DNA of 64,000 bases from Saturnia japonica (GCA_033032175.1 CM065313.1:1178001-1242000); one strand, 5' to 3'. Shown: positions 45,030-56,885, counted from the stretch's first letter. The notes: a model not told the origin generated them from the letters alone. Made by a program: numbers and translations.

Positions 45030-45670
45030 AGCAATGATGATCCAGTGGAAGCGTTTAGGGGTAACACGTTGATCGACGTGAGTTCAAATCCGTGCGATGA
45101 GCCTGAGCTTCCGGTGAAGAAAACATATTGATGAAACCATAGCATGGTGGTAGGGCTTTTTTTAATGCCAGCTTGTCTAGCTGCTACACTCAGGTGGAAA
45201 ACCTGTCGCCAAGTAACTATATACCTCGACCTTACTTATGACGACGCAGAACAACAACATCTACACATCTTTAAACACAATAACACGCAGCCACACACAC
45301 GTACACTAAAACACACTCACACACACACACACCTCAGTTTTGGTTTTTGTTTGACTTTTTTTATTAGATTTTTTTTTAAATTTTATATTTTATTATGATT
45401 ACGTATTGTTTTGAAAAACCGAAGAAATTCCGGAGGTGGGCGATAGCACGCTACAACACCGTTATAACTAAAGTAGTTGCTAACGTTTTATCCTATTGTT
45501 TTATGTATAACATGTTAATGTATGCTAATAAATAAATTAAGTACGTGTTCCGGAGGCTGCATTTCAGAGCCAGATCTCTACTATACGTAGCGGGTAAACA
45601 TTTGGGTCACATCGTCACTTAAAATCAGGTAAGATTGTGACCAAACGCTGAACCTACAAAGAATATTTAA
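45030..45670 (+). repeat. tRNA-derived SINE composite, copy 1
   Basis: The B-box GAGTTCAAATCC (45080-45091) is followed by GAAACCATAGCATGG. Further modules are AAAACCTGTCGCCAAGTAAC and TTCCGGAGGCTGCATTTCAG, then TAAACATTTGGGTCAC. They appear in the same order at 48589-49210. An (AC)n-rich stretch lies at 45290-45333. Confidence 0.65.
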
Positions 45671-45884
45671 AAAATCCGTAGACATTTCAGCTAGGGCGTA
45701 AATCTATGTTAGAATTACTATTTCAACCATTAACTGATTTAATTATTCAACGTCCAATATACCTAGGTATACCTCCGATCGAAAAGTTTCCTTTCATACC
45801 CGATCCATGAACCTATTAAATACTTAAACCATAATTATAAAGAACAATAAAGAATCGTTTTGAACCATTAAAAATTTACCTGGA

Positions 45885-46110
45885 CCGCCGCGCGTCGCTC
45901 ACCATACCATTTACAGAGGAGACAGAAAGAAAAATCATCAATCATGTAAAAATTTTAAAAATACACCCGCGTCCTTTGATCGTTGCTGAGGCGCCGTTTA
46001 ATTGATAGTTTCGAAATTCCCATTAAAGTAATAAAGGCCCCCCGGCCCCGAATAAATATTGTATTTCTGTCGAATTAACGGAAGGAGGCGGAAAAAATAT
46101 TCCGGGACCG
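45885..46110. promoter_or_regulatory. Candidate cis-regulatory block
   Basis: Repeat-free and locally CG-rich (CCGCCGCGCGTCGCTC, GAGGCGCCG). It holds a perfect TCF/Pangolin core CCTTTGATC (45973-45981), an ATCATCAATCAT Hox/Exd-like pair (45934-45945), TTTAATTGATAG, and AATAAATATTG of forkhead type. Motif density alone is weak evidence; conservation would be needed. Confidence 0.28.
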
Positions 46111-47039
46111 CTTTAGTATAGTGTGGGTTAATAAGGTGCTTTTTGTTTTCGTACAGTCGAAATTAACAAGCGAATTTGTTTCGCCTTTTTATTTTCGAAC
46201 TTCAAATATACCTAGTAAGTCCTGTTTCGTATTAATTTACAATCACTTACTTCAATTATTTTGTAGAGTTTCCTTTATAACCCCAAAGTTGAATGGCCAA
46301 TGACAATGAAATTAAAATGGAACTACCCTTAAGATATCCCCCTATATAACAAAAACAATCATCCAAATCGGTACATAAACAAAGAAGTAATATATATCGG
46401 TTAAAAATATATCAGGGCCAGAGGAAAGTTGAAGTCATATTTATATTTTCCAGTAAACGATTATAACTTTTTTCGAAATATGTTAGGCAACGTGCACTTT
46501 TAGGGTACTCGAAGCGTTTAAGGCGTCTAGCTTTTTTATAGTAAAATTTTTCACTTCATGCAGGATTGATAGTAAATTATGTCAGCAGGTAAGTTACAGG
46601 GATTAGTTAATATCAAATAGAATGTATGCTTATCTATTAATTTGTTAGACTAATAATAAAAGAAATATAACTAATTTTCATTACACACAAATTATTCGAA
46701 ATCTATACAAAAGCCAGATCATAATTACAAATTTTGTGGTTGTAATGGATAAATAAACATCCTAATTAACATGATATATTCGCAAAATCGTTAAGGTTTT
46801 GATGCGATGGAAATTCAAAATGCATATTACTTTAAAATCAATATAAATTCTTATTTTCCCAAATTTAAGGCATTGCAGATATTGTTTATAAAACATTTTT
46901 TTTTATATTTAGAGGGCAAAACTCAAGCTTTTTATTTGAAATGTGCGATGAAGCGAAAGTAAATGAAATTCGAATCGACAAGTCGAAATGCAATACCGCT
47001 CCAGCCAGCCCCTAACCGGTCACTTTGATGTAGCGGCAT
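46111..47039. other. Gene-free sequence
   Basis: A short match to repeat D (AAATCGGTACATAAACAAAGA) lies at about 46360-46390. Nothing else is recognised. Confidence 0.4.
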
Positions 47040-47290
47040 GTTTACACTAAGCTAACTGAGAAACAAGTCATTTCAACGGCGTCTGATCTCGCCGACGCGG
47101 CGGCGCTTTCATCTTACCGACGGACGCTTTTTGCCGCCACGTTGAGTTATTACCAACGTGACGGGTCACAGTGCAGTTTAACTGGAAAGTGACAACTGGT
47201 TTTAAGTTATTTCGGAGTAAAATAAAACTCTGATAAGGCACATAATTTCTGAAATATAGCAGCAAGAATCTTGACAAAGTAAATTTCTTT
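47040..47290. promoter_or_regulatory. Repeat-free, CpG-richer block
   Basis: GATCTCGCCGACGCGGCGGCGC, TTGCCGCCACGTTGAG and ACCAACGTGACGGGTCACAG stand out. CAACTGGTTTT resembles a Grainyhead site and CTGATAAGG a GATA site. A 69-residue minus frame (47068-47277) has no domain. The role is unknown. Confidence 0.25.
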
Positions 47291-47989
47291 TCCAGCTTTT
47301 ATTTAGCTTGCCTTGTTAGTCAAATCTTGCAAGTGAATTTTAAAACAGTTATCCCCGACCGATTCAGCTGAATTTTTGCATACACGTTTAGTATAGATGA
47401 AAATTCACGCTTAGCTTAGTGACGTCATTCTAAATCCAATATGGCGGAATCTCAAAGATGGCCTAAAAAATATTTTTATCCACCACCAAGATAGGGGTAC
47501 TAAATGAAAGGGCTTACTGAGAAAAATATGAAAAAAAGGAATAAAAACTTGATAAAAACAAATTTTATTCAATATTTCTGTAGTACTAAAATTTAAAAAA
47601 ATATTTTTATGCAAGGACTAATGTTACATCAAATAATAAAGTCTTTGATTTTACCGTATTGGGAACAAGTTCTATGTTCCTAGGTTCTGTAATATCATCA
47701 ATGATTATAATGATACTTTTGATATATGTATATATATAATGATAATTGATACAATCTGGTAATAGACACTCTATTACAGGTTTTTTCTTCTTTTCTCACT
47801 GACTTTTTTATATGTTGAGAGAGTGAAAATCTTATTGGAATGGAATTTTGGTAGAAGTACTATATAATAGATTTCAAGCTATATACAAGCTGGGGCCCGA
47901 GCCATGTTGCTTTTCTACAATCGTTAACACCAATGAAAACGAAAACAACGTACAAAATTAACATATATGATCACGTGATTTAACGTCAC
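47291..47989. other. Gene-free AT-rich sequence
   Basis: Contains GACCGATTCAGCTGAATTTTTGCATAC, a phrase common in insect non-autonomous elements (recall), at about 47358. No ends were found. Confidence 0.35.
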
Positions 47990-48130
47990 GAAAGCGTGGC
48001 GGAAGAGTGCCAGAATGGCCGAACCTCGGCTTTGGCTGTTGTCATATATGCAAATAAGTTGTGATCTAACTAATTCCCTATCCGTAAAATTCGATCTAAC
48101 TACCTATAAACATACACGTGTTTCTGCCTT
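47990..48130 (+). repeat. Dispersed repeat shared with 2460-2600
   Basis: Collinear blocks are CGAAAGCGTGGCGG, ATGGCCGAACCTCGGC and CTAATTCCCTATCCGTA, followed by GATCTAAC. A 78-residue frame (48015-48251) begins in it and is probably chance. Confidence 0.55.
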
Positions 48131-48294
48131 CTGGGTTCACTTTAATGAACATTATGAGTTGTACTACTGTTATAGATTACACTGTGGGCTGTGTGAGCAC
48201 TTGGCAACACGTTTTCGTTGTCGACGAGTCACAACTGCCGTGTTACGCTAAATTTCAATCACCCTATATCTGCCGAAACTAAAATAGACCATTA

Positions 48295-48500
48295 TTTTTG
48301 TACTACCTGTGCCCGCGGCTCCTCACGTTTTTTTACCCATTACTAGTAAGTTTCAAAAGTATTGTTGTAAATGATTATAACCAGCAAACTGATAATTGAT
48401 GTTTCCGTGTACAAAATTTCATAAAAATCGGTAAGGCGGTTTTTGAATTATGTAAAATAATTGAAACATAAAAAAAAAATTATAAAAAAAATCAAATTCG
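48295..48500 (-). mobile_element. Helitron-like remnant
   Basis: TACCTGTGCCCGCGGCTC is an eroded inverted 3' end. AATTTCATAAAAATCGGTAAG, followed by GCGGTTTTTGAATTATG, is the typical interior. The other end is not found. Confidence 0.5.
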
Positions 48501-48588
48501 TGTTCTGCGGCCATCACACACATCCTAAAATTTTGAAAAAAAAAAAACTGACAGAACTAATGATTTATTAACAAAGATAAGTGATAAT

Positions 48589-49335
48589 AGTTTAGTGGTA
48601 CCGTGGTGGTAAAAATATACAGATTCCGCTTCGACTGACGTGAGTTCGAATCCTTGTAATAAGCTGTAGGCTGTAGGCTCTGTAGAGCATTTGGTGAAGG
48701 AAAAGATCGTGATGAAACCATAGTACCTATTTAAAAGAAAAGTAAGGCGCAGAGATATTATATTGTATATTTCTCTCTATATGGCGTAGGATAAATGTTG
48801 GAATACCTCCACCGTACGGAAGATTGCAACCAAATAACCTAGTTCTGTATTTCTGTGGAAAGTATGATCTCCAGTGCTGCTTAGAGAGGGGGTACAAGGT
48901 CGGCAACGCGTTGATGATACCTATGGTACTACAAGCGTCTATAGGCCACGGTAGCCGCTTACCGTCAAGTGGGCCGTATGCTTGTTTGCCACCTTTGTAG
49001 TATAAAAAAAATTGTTATGATAAGGCATTTTTCCATGTTCTCCTGACTAGCTACCACCCTCAAGATGAAAATCTGTCGCTAAGCACCTATAGGTGTGTTC
49101 CGGCAGCTGTACTTGAGAACCAGTTCCTCCATTAGGCATAACATGTTACTAACTTTGTCTATATCATCGGTTTATGTCAAGTACGATTTTAACCAAATGT
49201 TTATACTTACAAAGACACAACTAATTAACTGCCTCGTTAGCCTAGTGGTTTATTGTTTGCTACTCAAAATTACACTACCGTATAAAAAAAAGTTAATGCC
49301 CAACAGTGGGTTCTTGGCCAACGCTTGAAATATAG
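48589..49335 (+). repeat. tRNA-derived SINE composite, copy 2
   Basis: An A-box-like TTTAGTGGTACCGTGG and a B-box GAGTTCGAATCC (48642-48653) are followed by GTGATGAAACCATAGTAC. The tail module (GGTCGGCAACGCGTTGATGA, CTTACCGTCAAGTGGGCCG) comes next, then TTCCGGCAGCTGTACTTGAG. A second SINE head (GCCTCGTTAGCCTAGTGGTT) starts at about 49232 and ends in GCCCAACAGTGGG. The region therefore contains at least two SINE insertions. Confidence 0.65.
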
Positions 49336-50639
49336 GAGCTATTGTCAGTTTAATTCACTAAGAAATAGTTATGATGAATTAAATACTCAGTGATCGCTAT
49401 TTTATAGGGTACCTACTGTTTCTCGAAAATGAGCCCCGTTTTTAACCCAATTGATGTATTTTTTGAACCGTAATAGGCCAGCTGGTTGAAATTTTCACAA
49501 AATATTTTTTAGCCTAATAATAAAACAACCAAAAAGTAATATATAAAGACTGTACGTACCCGTACAAAAAATTGTTATTAATATTTTTTTCCTCTAACTT
49601 ATTTATGTAATTATACCCAGGGTTCTGAACCCTTGGGTGATTCCAATCAGGGGTAAACTAGTTTTCTTGTGGGGGGGGGGGGGGGTAATAAAGCTTTTTA
49701 CAAGGGAAACATTCCAATTCCAATGAGGCAGTGAAAAAGGCCTTTAAAGAGTTAATCGATTCCCGTCCGTAGACAATTTTCCATAAGAACGACAAAAGTG
49801 CATTAACAATAACAGACAGTAACTCCGACTATTTAAATACATATATACCTACATTTCATTTAATAAAAAAAAAAATTCTATATAAAACAGCAATTTGAAT
49901 GATGACAACATACTTTTGTGTAACTTAAGTATTATGATTAATGGCGACTGTACATCCATGTGTTATATTCCCTATAATAAACATGTAGGGCGGAGGAGAG
50001 ATAAAATTAGTTTTCATATCATAAGGGTATCAGGGTTGAAAAGGTTAGGTGCCGCTGCTGTATACAAACGGCCGAACATAATGTGATTAATTGATTATAG
50101 TTAAAATAATAAAGACTGATCGAGTGTTATATGAGCTCATTCTAAGGATCCCAAAATAAATGAAAGAATAAACATAACTATTAGGTAAATAAAATACATT
50201 TCACTAATGTATTACGTAGTGGAACGGAACCCTCAAGGCGTGAGTCCGACTCACACATGACCGTATTTTTTCTATCCTGGTTCTATCTAATGATAAGTAC
50301 ACAGGAACAAACGATGACTGCTGAAGAATGAGGATGTACTAACAGTCACCACGCAGTAGTATACAAGCTGACTGATCTCAAAGGTTGAAGCATATAAGAT
50401 TTTGGCAGAGTTCACTTTACACATGTATGGTAGTCGCAGTCCAATTATGTATGGCATTTCCTCTTTTGTTGTGTTCAGCATAGTACCAAGTACAACCGAA
50501 GACGGATGTAGTAGTAGTATGTAGTCTCACAGAACACACACAAAAACCCATAAAATCTAACAGTCAATTTACGGTCTCCGAAACCATAACGCATGTGTAT
50601 CTACCGCCAAAAGTTACAATAAAATTTAAAAGCAATAAA
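49336..50639. other. Gene-free sequence with a G15 tract
   Basis: Fifteen consecutive G at 49671-49685 interrupt AT-rich DNA. A phrase at about 50310-50360 (GACTGCTGAAGAATGAGGATG) is weakly echoed at 52748-52790, perhaps another repeat. Confidence 0.5.
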
Positions 50640-50890
50640 ACAAAACATTATCACCGCTAAGTGAAATCATAAATAAAATGAACGTAGCGCTGCGCTAAGC
50701 GAGAATAACAGCGGGGCGTTGAGTGGGCGGGGCGTCAGTGTCTCCGCCCCCGCTGACGTCACGCGGCAACATGGCCGCCGGTGCACGAAGCACGATGCAT
50801 ATTGCCTATTGCATTACAGCTGCGGTGCCAAAGCGACCTGAGCGACACATCCGCGAATCGACGCGAGAGAGATACGCTCTGCTGCCAGCT
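50640..50890 (+). promoter_or_regulatory. Promoter-like GC/CpG island
   Basis: Within strongly AT-rich DNA this block has a GC box GGGCGGGGC (50725-50733), an inverse GC box (TCCGCCCCC, about 50743-50751), a full palindromic CRE TGACGTCA (50754-50761) and AACATGGCCGCC (50768-50779), which fits the YY1/Pleiohomeotic core. These sites lie within about 55 bp, and no copy was seen elsewhere in the window. This resembles a TATA-less housekeeping promoter with a start site just downstream. A 74-residue frame (50723-50947) overlaps it and ends in a T-run, and is probably not protein. Direction and target gene are unknown. Confidence 0.4.
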
Positions 50891-50944
50891 TTCAACAGAA
50901 TTTTTTTTTTTTGTTTGTCTACTTTAACTAACTTATGTAGGTTA

Positions 50945-51178
50945 TAGCTACCTGTGTCCCACGGTTTCACCCGTGTAAAAAACATGCTAATTTTGAAACC
51001 CCGTTACATCCCTTTAGAGGCTGAATATTAAAAAATCCGTTCTTAGCGGATTGCTACGTCATAGCAACTATCTTTGAGCCAAATTTCAACCCAATCCCTT
51101 CAGTGGTTTGAACTATGTGTGTGATAGATCAGTTAGTCAGTCTGTTCTTTAATAATAATATTTAGATATTATATATGT
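50945..51178 (-). mobile_element. Helitron-like remnant
   Basis: GCTACCTGTGTCCCACGGTTTC is an eroded inverted 3' end. CAAATTTCAACCCAATCCCTT and GTTAGTCAGTCTGTTCTTTA are interior phrases typical of these elements. Confidence 0.55.
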
Positions 51179-51179
51179 A

Positions 51180-51480
51180 ATTAGATTCTCGGAAACGGCT
51201 CCAACGATTTGAATGAAATTATATATGTATTTAGATAATGTTTTACATTCAAAGTTTACCTAGATAGGTAGCCATAACGGTTTGATGGATTCTAGCATAC
51301 GAAGTGTCGTTATATTTGTCTTAATTGTGAGAGTAACATAGGCTATATAATATTTAAGTACGACTTCTGCGAATGAAGTTAAAATAGAAAAAATATTTTT
51401 TTACCCAAGTATTTTTGTTACAGTCGGGATTTTTGTTTTCCTTTAATTAATCATTGTTTTCCTGTTCTGTTCTGCTTCTG
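51180..51480 (+). mobile_element. Helitron-like repeat, family C copy 2
   Basis: TAACGGTTTGATGGATTCTAG, GTGTCGTTATATTTGTCTTAA and ACATAGGCTATATAATATTT parallel 9640-9730. It directly follows the previous remnant. Confidence 0.6.
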
Positions 51481-52865
51481 CTTTTTCCCTGGCCTCGAGA
51501 GTTTATTGATGTCTCGCAGAATTTCAAGAGGTAGTTCTTAACTTTTGAAAAGATTTCAGTTTTGGAGGGACTGGCTCTCAACTGAAACTGACGGAACATA
51601 CTTTTAAGTGCTCGGGGAGAGATTCTAAACTTGAGGATGTTATTTATTCAGCTATCCTATCGAGGCAGCCATGAGAACACCTGAGAGGACCTCGGTGTCC
51701 AAAGTCAAGGTTTCTAGACGACTAAGCGTTCGACACAACGAAATACGATTTAAAAAAAATAATTACACGCATTAGGTGATTCCTTAAAATCAATTTAATT
51801 CATATAATACATAAAGTGGTTTCGGCCCCTATTCTATACTTATCTAAATTATATTTAAGTATAATTTAAGTTGTAACTAAGTAACGGTCATTAGAGTACC
51901 GGCTGAGGTCTTAAATAGAAATAGACAGACCGACCGCGGACGGGACGCTAATCACCTAATTCTAGGCATTAACAAATGATTGGTTTGAAAACAGAGCCGA
52001 ATTCAGATTTCGTTTTATTTACCCCCCCTGTTTATCATTCTTAGAACCTTTCATTGACTTTATTATATATTTATTAGAAACAACACTGCAACTTCTGTGT
52101 TTATAATGCGCTTTGTTTATAACCCAAAAACAAAATGATCAAAAAAGACCCTTCTGACTGGTTGAATCTATGAAGTATGAAACACACGCCTCACCGTCAG
52201 CTCCAGTGCACCATCTACATTACAACTTTTATTGATTTAGTTTAAAATTATTATATAACAGGTTAAAAGATTTCTTTATGAATTTACTTGACTCAGAGGA
52301 ATAGTTACATCAGCTGTCTAATATAAAGGAAAATACTGAATGAGAACAGGATGTTCGTATTATTGCCAAGTAGTCGAAAAAAACTATCATAGTGATAAAT
52401 ACCATAAAAGGTTTGACTGTCGAAGTACGCCTAGAGTATCTACTTTCAGTCCTAATCAGCAGGGTAAGCACAGCTGTGAAACGGTTTTAAAAATGTGGTT
52501 TACACATGAGACTCTCTAACTTAGTAGACCTCGGGACTGTTTCAGAATAACGATCTAAATGAAGCAAAAAGCAGTTGGTTTACAAACCCATTTTCCATAC
52601 CCATAAATAAAATTAAAAATAGATGTAGGTATTCACTATTTCAAATCTTTAATAGGTTGGCGTGGTTTTCTTTGTTTTCGAAAGTCAGCAAAATGGAAAA
52701 AATTTAAAAGATGATAAATAAAGTATACTTCAAGAACAGCAACGACTGCTGAAATGAGAGGATCTATGGACAGTCATCGTTACCATGCTAACCATTAAGC
52801 TTACAAATACAGAAGTAGGATTACCACAATGTGAAAGTTCATTAATAAACCCGTGCCTTCTCTGG
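51481..52865. other. Gene-free sequence
   Basis: Nothing is firmly recognised. A less AT-rich patch at 51880-51960 (GGTCATTAGAGTACCGGCTG, GACCGCGGACGGGACGC) is unique in the window. Confidence 0.4.
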
Positions 52866-52985
52866 ATAAGAATTATTATTATTATATTCTTTATTACATA
52901 AAAATACACAAATGGAGGATTTAATGCTAAAAACTATTCTCTACCAGTCTTCCAGGGGAGGAAGAGAAAGGTTTAAGCAAGGTGT
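52866..52985 (-). repeat. LINE 3' end with (ATT)n tail
   Basis: An ATTATTATTATTATATTC start followed by TTTATTACATAAAAATACAC is the inverted tail of a LINE (recall). CTCTACCAGTCTTCCAGGGG follows. The coding part is absent. Confidence 0.55.
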
Positions 52986-53019
52986 GCATAATATTTTTTT
53001 TTGCTAATATTCAATACAT

Positions 53020-53230
53020 ACATACGTACATAAATCACGCCTATTTCTCAACGGGGTAGGCAGAGACCACGTCCTTCCACCTACTACGATCCTGGCATAC
53101 ATCTTTCGCTTCTTCAACATTAATTTATCTTTTCATGCATGCTCGTCGGTTTAGAGTACTCTTGACCGGACCTTTCAATAGCTCCAAATAGAACCTACGT
53201 ATCGAATACTTGAAGAAATCCGAGAATTAG
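53020..53230 (-). repeat. Dispersed retroelement fragment
   Basis: AATCACGCCTATTTCTCAAC, GGGGTAGGCAGAGACCACG, CCTACTACGATCCTGGCATAC and TTTAGAGTACTCTTGACCGG form, from memory, a very common lepidopteran repeat. GTAGGCAGAG is also shared with 56615-56885. The exact class is uncertain. Confidence 0.5.
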
Positions 53231-53560
53231 CTAGTTAAATTGTTGCGGGGGGTCGTTTAAAATGAAAATAAAGTCCGTGCCTGTAGTCAAAAGTCATCAT
53301 TGAAAATATGGCTCGGGATAACGACCGGTTGGAGAACGAGGCGCCAACAATCGCCTTTCGGCTCCGGGGCCGGCGAAATAACCTATAATTTACCGAAACC
53401 ACAGTCTGTGATGTACCTACAATCATTCCGCCATGATTATAATCTACCACATGTATTACCGACAGTCCTCTGTTACTCAAATTTAATGATTCATCCATTG
53501 GCGTTGGGTTCCGTGCTCAAAAAGTTCAGAATTAAAAGCAGTACATAACATGAAATGTAT
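53231..53560. promoter_or_regulatory. Repeat-free block, possible conserved element
   Basis: GAACGAGGCGCCAACAATCG, TTTCGGCTCCGGGGCCGG and a cluster of homeodomain-like cores (CATGATTATAATC, TTTAATGATTC) lie here. Two overlapping frames of 82 and 87 residues on opposite strands show no domain. A short ATG frame at 53308 (MARDNDRLENEAPTIAFRLR) has a good start context but no supporting evidence. Confidence 0.25.
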
Positions 53561-54019
53561 TACTATTCACTTTCCAATGGAGAGTAAGCACAGCACAAAC
53601 CTATCACAGCGGCGACCACCGAGAGATCGTAATCCATCGACGGTCACTATGACAGACTTTTCACCACCTACATGGTGGTCGTGACCCAGTCAGCAAAAAC
53701 AGCTCTACCAGTCCGCTATCGACATTTCCTAGTTCGTTGCTCAGCAGGGTGCACCACGTGCTGCTGAAAATGTAATTCGACACCCCTTACAAACTTTAAG
53801 ACGTATATTGTCGATTTTTTTTTAGTAAATACTTATAAATTAGTATAGATAAAGTGAAGACGCTATGCCTGATTGTGATCATAGTACAATCCAAAAAGTA
53901 AATGCTTTTTAATAGGACCCGTTTTATATGCGTTTAATAGGACCGTTTTAAAATAAAGACCCGTATGCAACAACAAATACACTTGACTAAATACCTGTAG
54001 TTTTATATTTGATAACCAC

Positions 54020-54180
54020 GTCGTACTTAAATATTATATAGACTATGTCACAATCATAATTAAAACGAATCTAAATGCGTAAATCATTTGCTAAAATCTA
54101 TCAAGCCGTTTAGGCTAAAAAGCGTGCCAAAAAAAATTGAAATACATAACACTCTTTTTTCGCATTCAGGTAAAAACAAA
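54020..54180 (-). mobile_element. Helitron-like repeat, family C fragment
   Basis: This is the inverse of 9620-9740: AAATATTATATAGACTATGTC, AAAATCTATCAAGCCGTTTA and GGCTAAAAAGCGTGCC. Confidence 0.55.
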
Positions 54181-54182
54181 TA

Positions 54183-54572
54183 CAAAATCAAAATAATCTT
54201 TATTCAATTTAGGCCCTAAGAAGGCACTTATAAACATCAAAACACTACTGCCGGTTTGAAAAATATCCCAGACATCGAGAAGAACCGGTAAGAAGGTTTA
54301 TCTTTTTTCTGTTTACCGTACAAATGTTATTATAACAGGTACAATAATAATAATTTAGTGGATGCACAGAGAGGGAGTCACTTCCAGACATACGACGGTA
54401 AAGCCCGCTTGACAATTGACATGGTCCTTGAACTTGTTGTCAGGCAAATCAGTAATGTGCTTCGGAATCTTATTATAGAACCTAACACTATTACCTAAAA
54501 AATCTTTTATTAGTTTTACTATGTCTAAAACACGGTACGGCTAATTTATCTCTATTTCTAGTACGTTCATGG
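54183..54572 (-). repeat. LINE family A, 3' end copy
   Basis: CAAAATCAAAATAATCTTTATT, GCCCTAAGAAGGCACTTATA, GACATCGAGAAGAACCGG and CACAGAGAGGGAGTCACTTCC are followed by the inverted C-terminal coding part (CTTGAACTTGTTGTCAGGC) up to about 54572. It is among the better preserved copies of the family. Confidence 0.85.
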
Positions 54573-55130
54573 TATATTTTTAAATGAACACACATTATTT
54601 CAATTCACGGTTTTTATCTGTATTCATAATCCGTTTATCAAAACCCATCGGAGCCAAAACAAATTACAGGCCAATAAACCGCACCGTAGATCCATCGATG
54701 TTTGACCAACCTATCCATTATGTGTGATTAGAGTGAGCAAACTTGGCAAATTTTCCAGTCAAACATTTGATGAATGTCTGTTAATGTATTGGCGCCAAGG
54801 TTGGCTAATGCGTGGCTTGCCGCTATGTTCGACGTAATCATACTACCTGAGTCTCTTTGTTTATTACAAGGAACTTACAAAATATATATAATTTAAACTT
54901 CCTGGGTGGCTTTGGAAATTATGAATGAAAGCTTTGTTTAAAAGTTTCTTTTAAAAAATCTTGTTATTTCAAATGGCGTTAGATAAAACTAAGCTGATCC
55001 TTTTTTGTAATTTCTGCGTCTTTAACTTTTTTCAATGAATTGTTAGGTAACATTAAACGTGCTAAAAGTTATAACAGAAATTGTACATCTTTTGTTCTGT
55101 TTTTTTAAGAGTAATATTGAGAGATGCGCG
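54573..55130. other. Gene-free sequence
   Basis: The part at 54640-54850 is slightly less AT-rich (CGCACCGTAGATCCATCGATG) and not repeated in the window. Confidence 0.35.
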
Positions 55131-55269
55131 GGCATATTGTGACTGAAATGCGCTATGATGAAGTTAGCTCCCAATTTAATTAATTATGACTTTTTTATCA
55201 TATAAAAATACTGTTTCTTTTAAATCGTTATATTATTTTTAAACAATAAAAAACGACAGTAAAATGAGC

Positions 55270-55515
55270 TTATTAAATAGTTATTATACGGTGGATCATT
55301 ATGTAAATGATAGTGGTGTCTGGAAGTGACTCCCTCTCTGTGCATCCCACTAAATTGTTATTATTGTACCTAATATATTAACAACACATATACAATTGAA
55401 AAAAAAAAAAGAACCCGATCGAGTTTCTTACCGTTTCTTTTCGATGACTGGGATATTTTCCAACCTTGCCTTGCCTAAATTGAATAAGGATTTTTCAAAT
55501 TTTGATTTACATTAT
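55270..55515 (+). repeat. LINE family A, 3' UTR copy
   Basis: GGTGGATCATTATGTAAATG, GTCTGGAAGTGACTCCCTC, CCGATCGAGTTTCTTACCG and GATGACTGGGATATTTTCC follow the family order and end near a TTTTTCAAATTTTGATT tail. Confidence 0.82.
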
Positions 55516-56614
55516 TGTAATTCATGGCGAACTAAATCATGTTACTAAAACGGAGGGTAATTTTTGAAATTATTCTTATGTGCGTACATACCTCAATATG
55601 TAGTACATAATATACACACATTTATTTACATTAATTAACATTACGATTATCATAGTTTAAAGAGACCAACCACAAGATGAACAAAAGATTTTCTGTTTCA
55701 AGTATCTAACTAGGTAAAAGATACGTAACGGTCACCACATAAAGATGATTGGCTTTTAAAGACAGTTGATGGACTACGCCCGTAGGTGGTGGCAAACATT
55801 TCGTATAGGTACGCTGGTAATCAGCGAAACAGAAACAATATCATGGAAAAAAGGATTTTTACACAACAAGTTCAGTTCCTTGTAAAATTGAAACTGATAT
55901 CCTTCGACACGGCGAACGATTGTATTAGCACTGCGCTTTCATTGAATACAGTATATTTAATTGTATATATATTTACACGGTAAAGAAAAATATTGTCTCG
56001 TCACTGTAAATTAATTATATTCTATTCTATCCTATCCTATTATTAGTCAATCACCATATCTGGCAAACGCTATGACACTCGCTACTGGACGCGAACAATA
56101 AATTTAATTAAGCATCAATACGACGACAGGGAGCCACTGTCGTTCTGTCGCCTTTATTGAAACTTCAAATGCAGGCTTCCTTGAGCTACCGAGCACATCT
56201 TGCACACAACACGTCAAGATACACACGAATAAACTATCGCTATTATTTCTAAGTTATAGAAAGGTATCGTCAGTTTAGTTCATTTCATGTTTTTTTTATC
56301 TTAATACAAATCAGACAATGTTTAGCAAAAAAAAAAATCCTGTACGTTTACTGAATAAGTAAAAACAAACTAAAATATGAACGCTCGTGAAAAAATTACG
56401 TTGAATCAACTTGATCTATGAGACAACAAAAATAAAAATTGCATAGTACAATGGTTTTCTGAGTAATACTTTAATTTTTCCGAACCCGAAAGGACACTTT
56501 GGATTTCCCACTTGTAAGTCTCCAAGCTAATTTGCTTATATGTAAAACTAATATACGGCCCAAACTCACTAATAGTGTTATATTGAAAAGAAATAAGTAA
56601 ATTTCATATTTTTA
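55516..56614. other. Gene-free sequence
   Basis: Around 56115-56165 CGACAGGGAGCCACTGTCG contains a short perfect inverted repeat. Otherwise nothing is recognised. Confidence 0.35.
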
Positions 56615-56885
56615 TTGTATGATTATTTTATTAACATACCGTCACGCCTGTATTCCCGAAGGGTTAGGCAGAGGTGTACTAATATACACCCACAGTTCGC
56701 CGCGTATGTTTTTTAGGTCCCGTGTAATATGGGGCGAGCCTATTGCCATTAATCGGCCACAATGCCAAACTCTGAGCTACCACTTAGAATTACATAGGAA
56801 AAATCCAATAATACTTTGCCAGACCTGGAAATCGAACCCAGGACCCCGAACATATCAGTCGCCTAGTGCAGTATTTTTATTATTG
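56615..56885 (-). repeat. tRNA-derived SINE
   Basis: The inverted B-box region GAAATCGAACCCAGG lies at 56829-56842. GTCACGCCTGTATTCCCGAAG, GGGTTAGGCAGAGGTG and CCACAATGCCAAACTCTGAGC are, from memory, a widespread lepidopteran SINE body. A 107-residue frame (56619-56942) through it is accidental. Confidence 0.65.

Noticed and set aside
53235..53548. Overlapping frames of 87 and 82 residues, and the short MARDND frame at 53308, as a gene
   Set aside because: Opposite-strand overlap, no domain, no splice signals. Kept only as a possible regulatory block.
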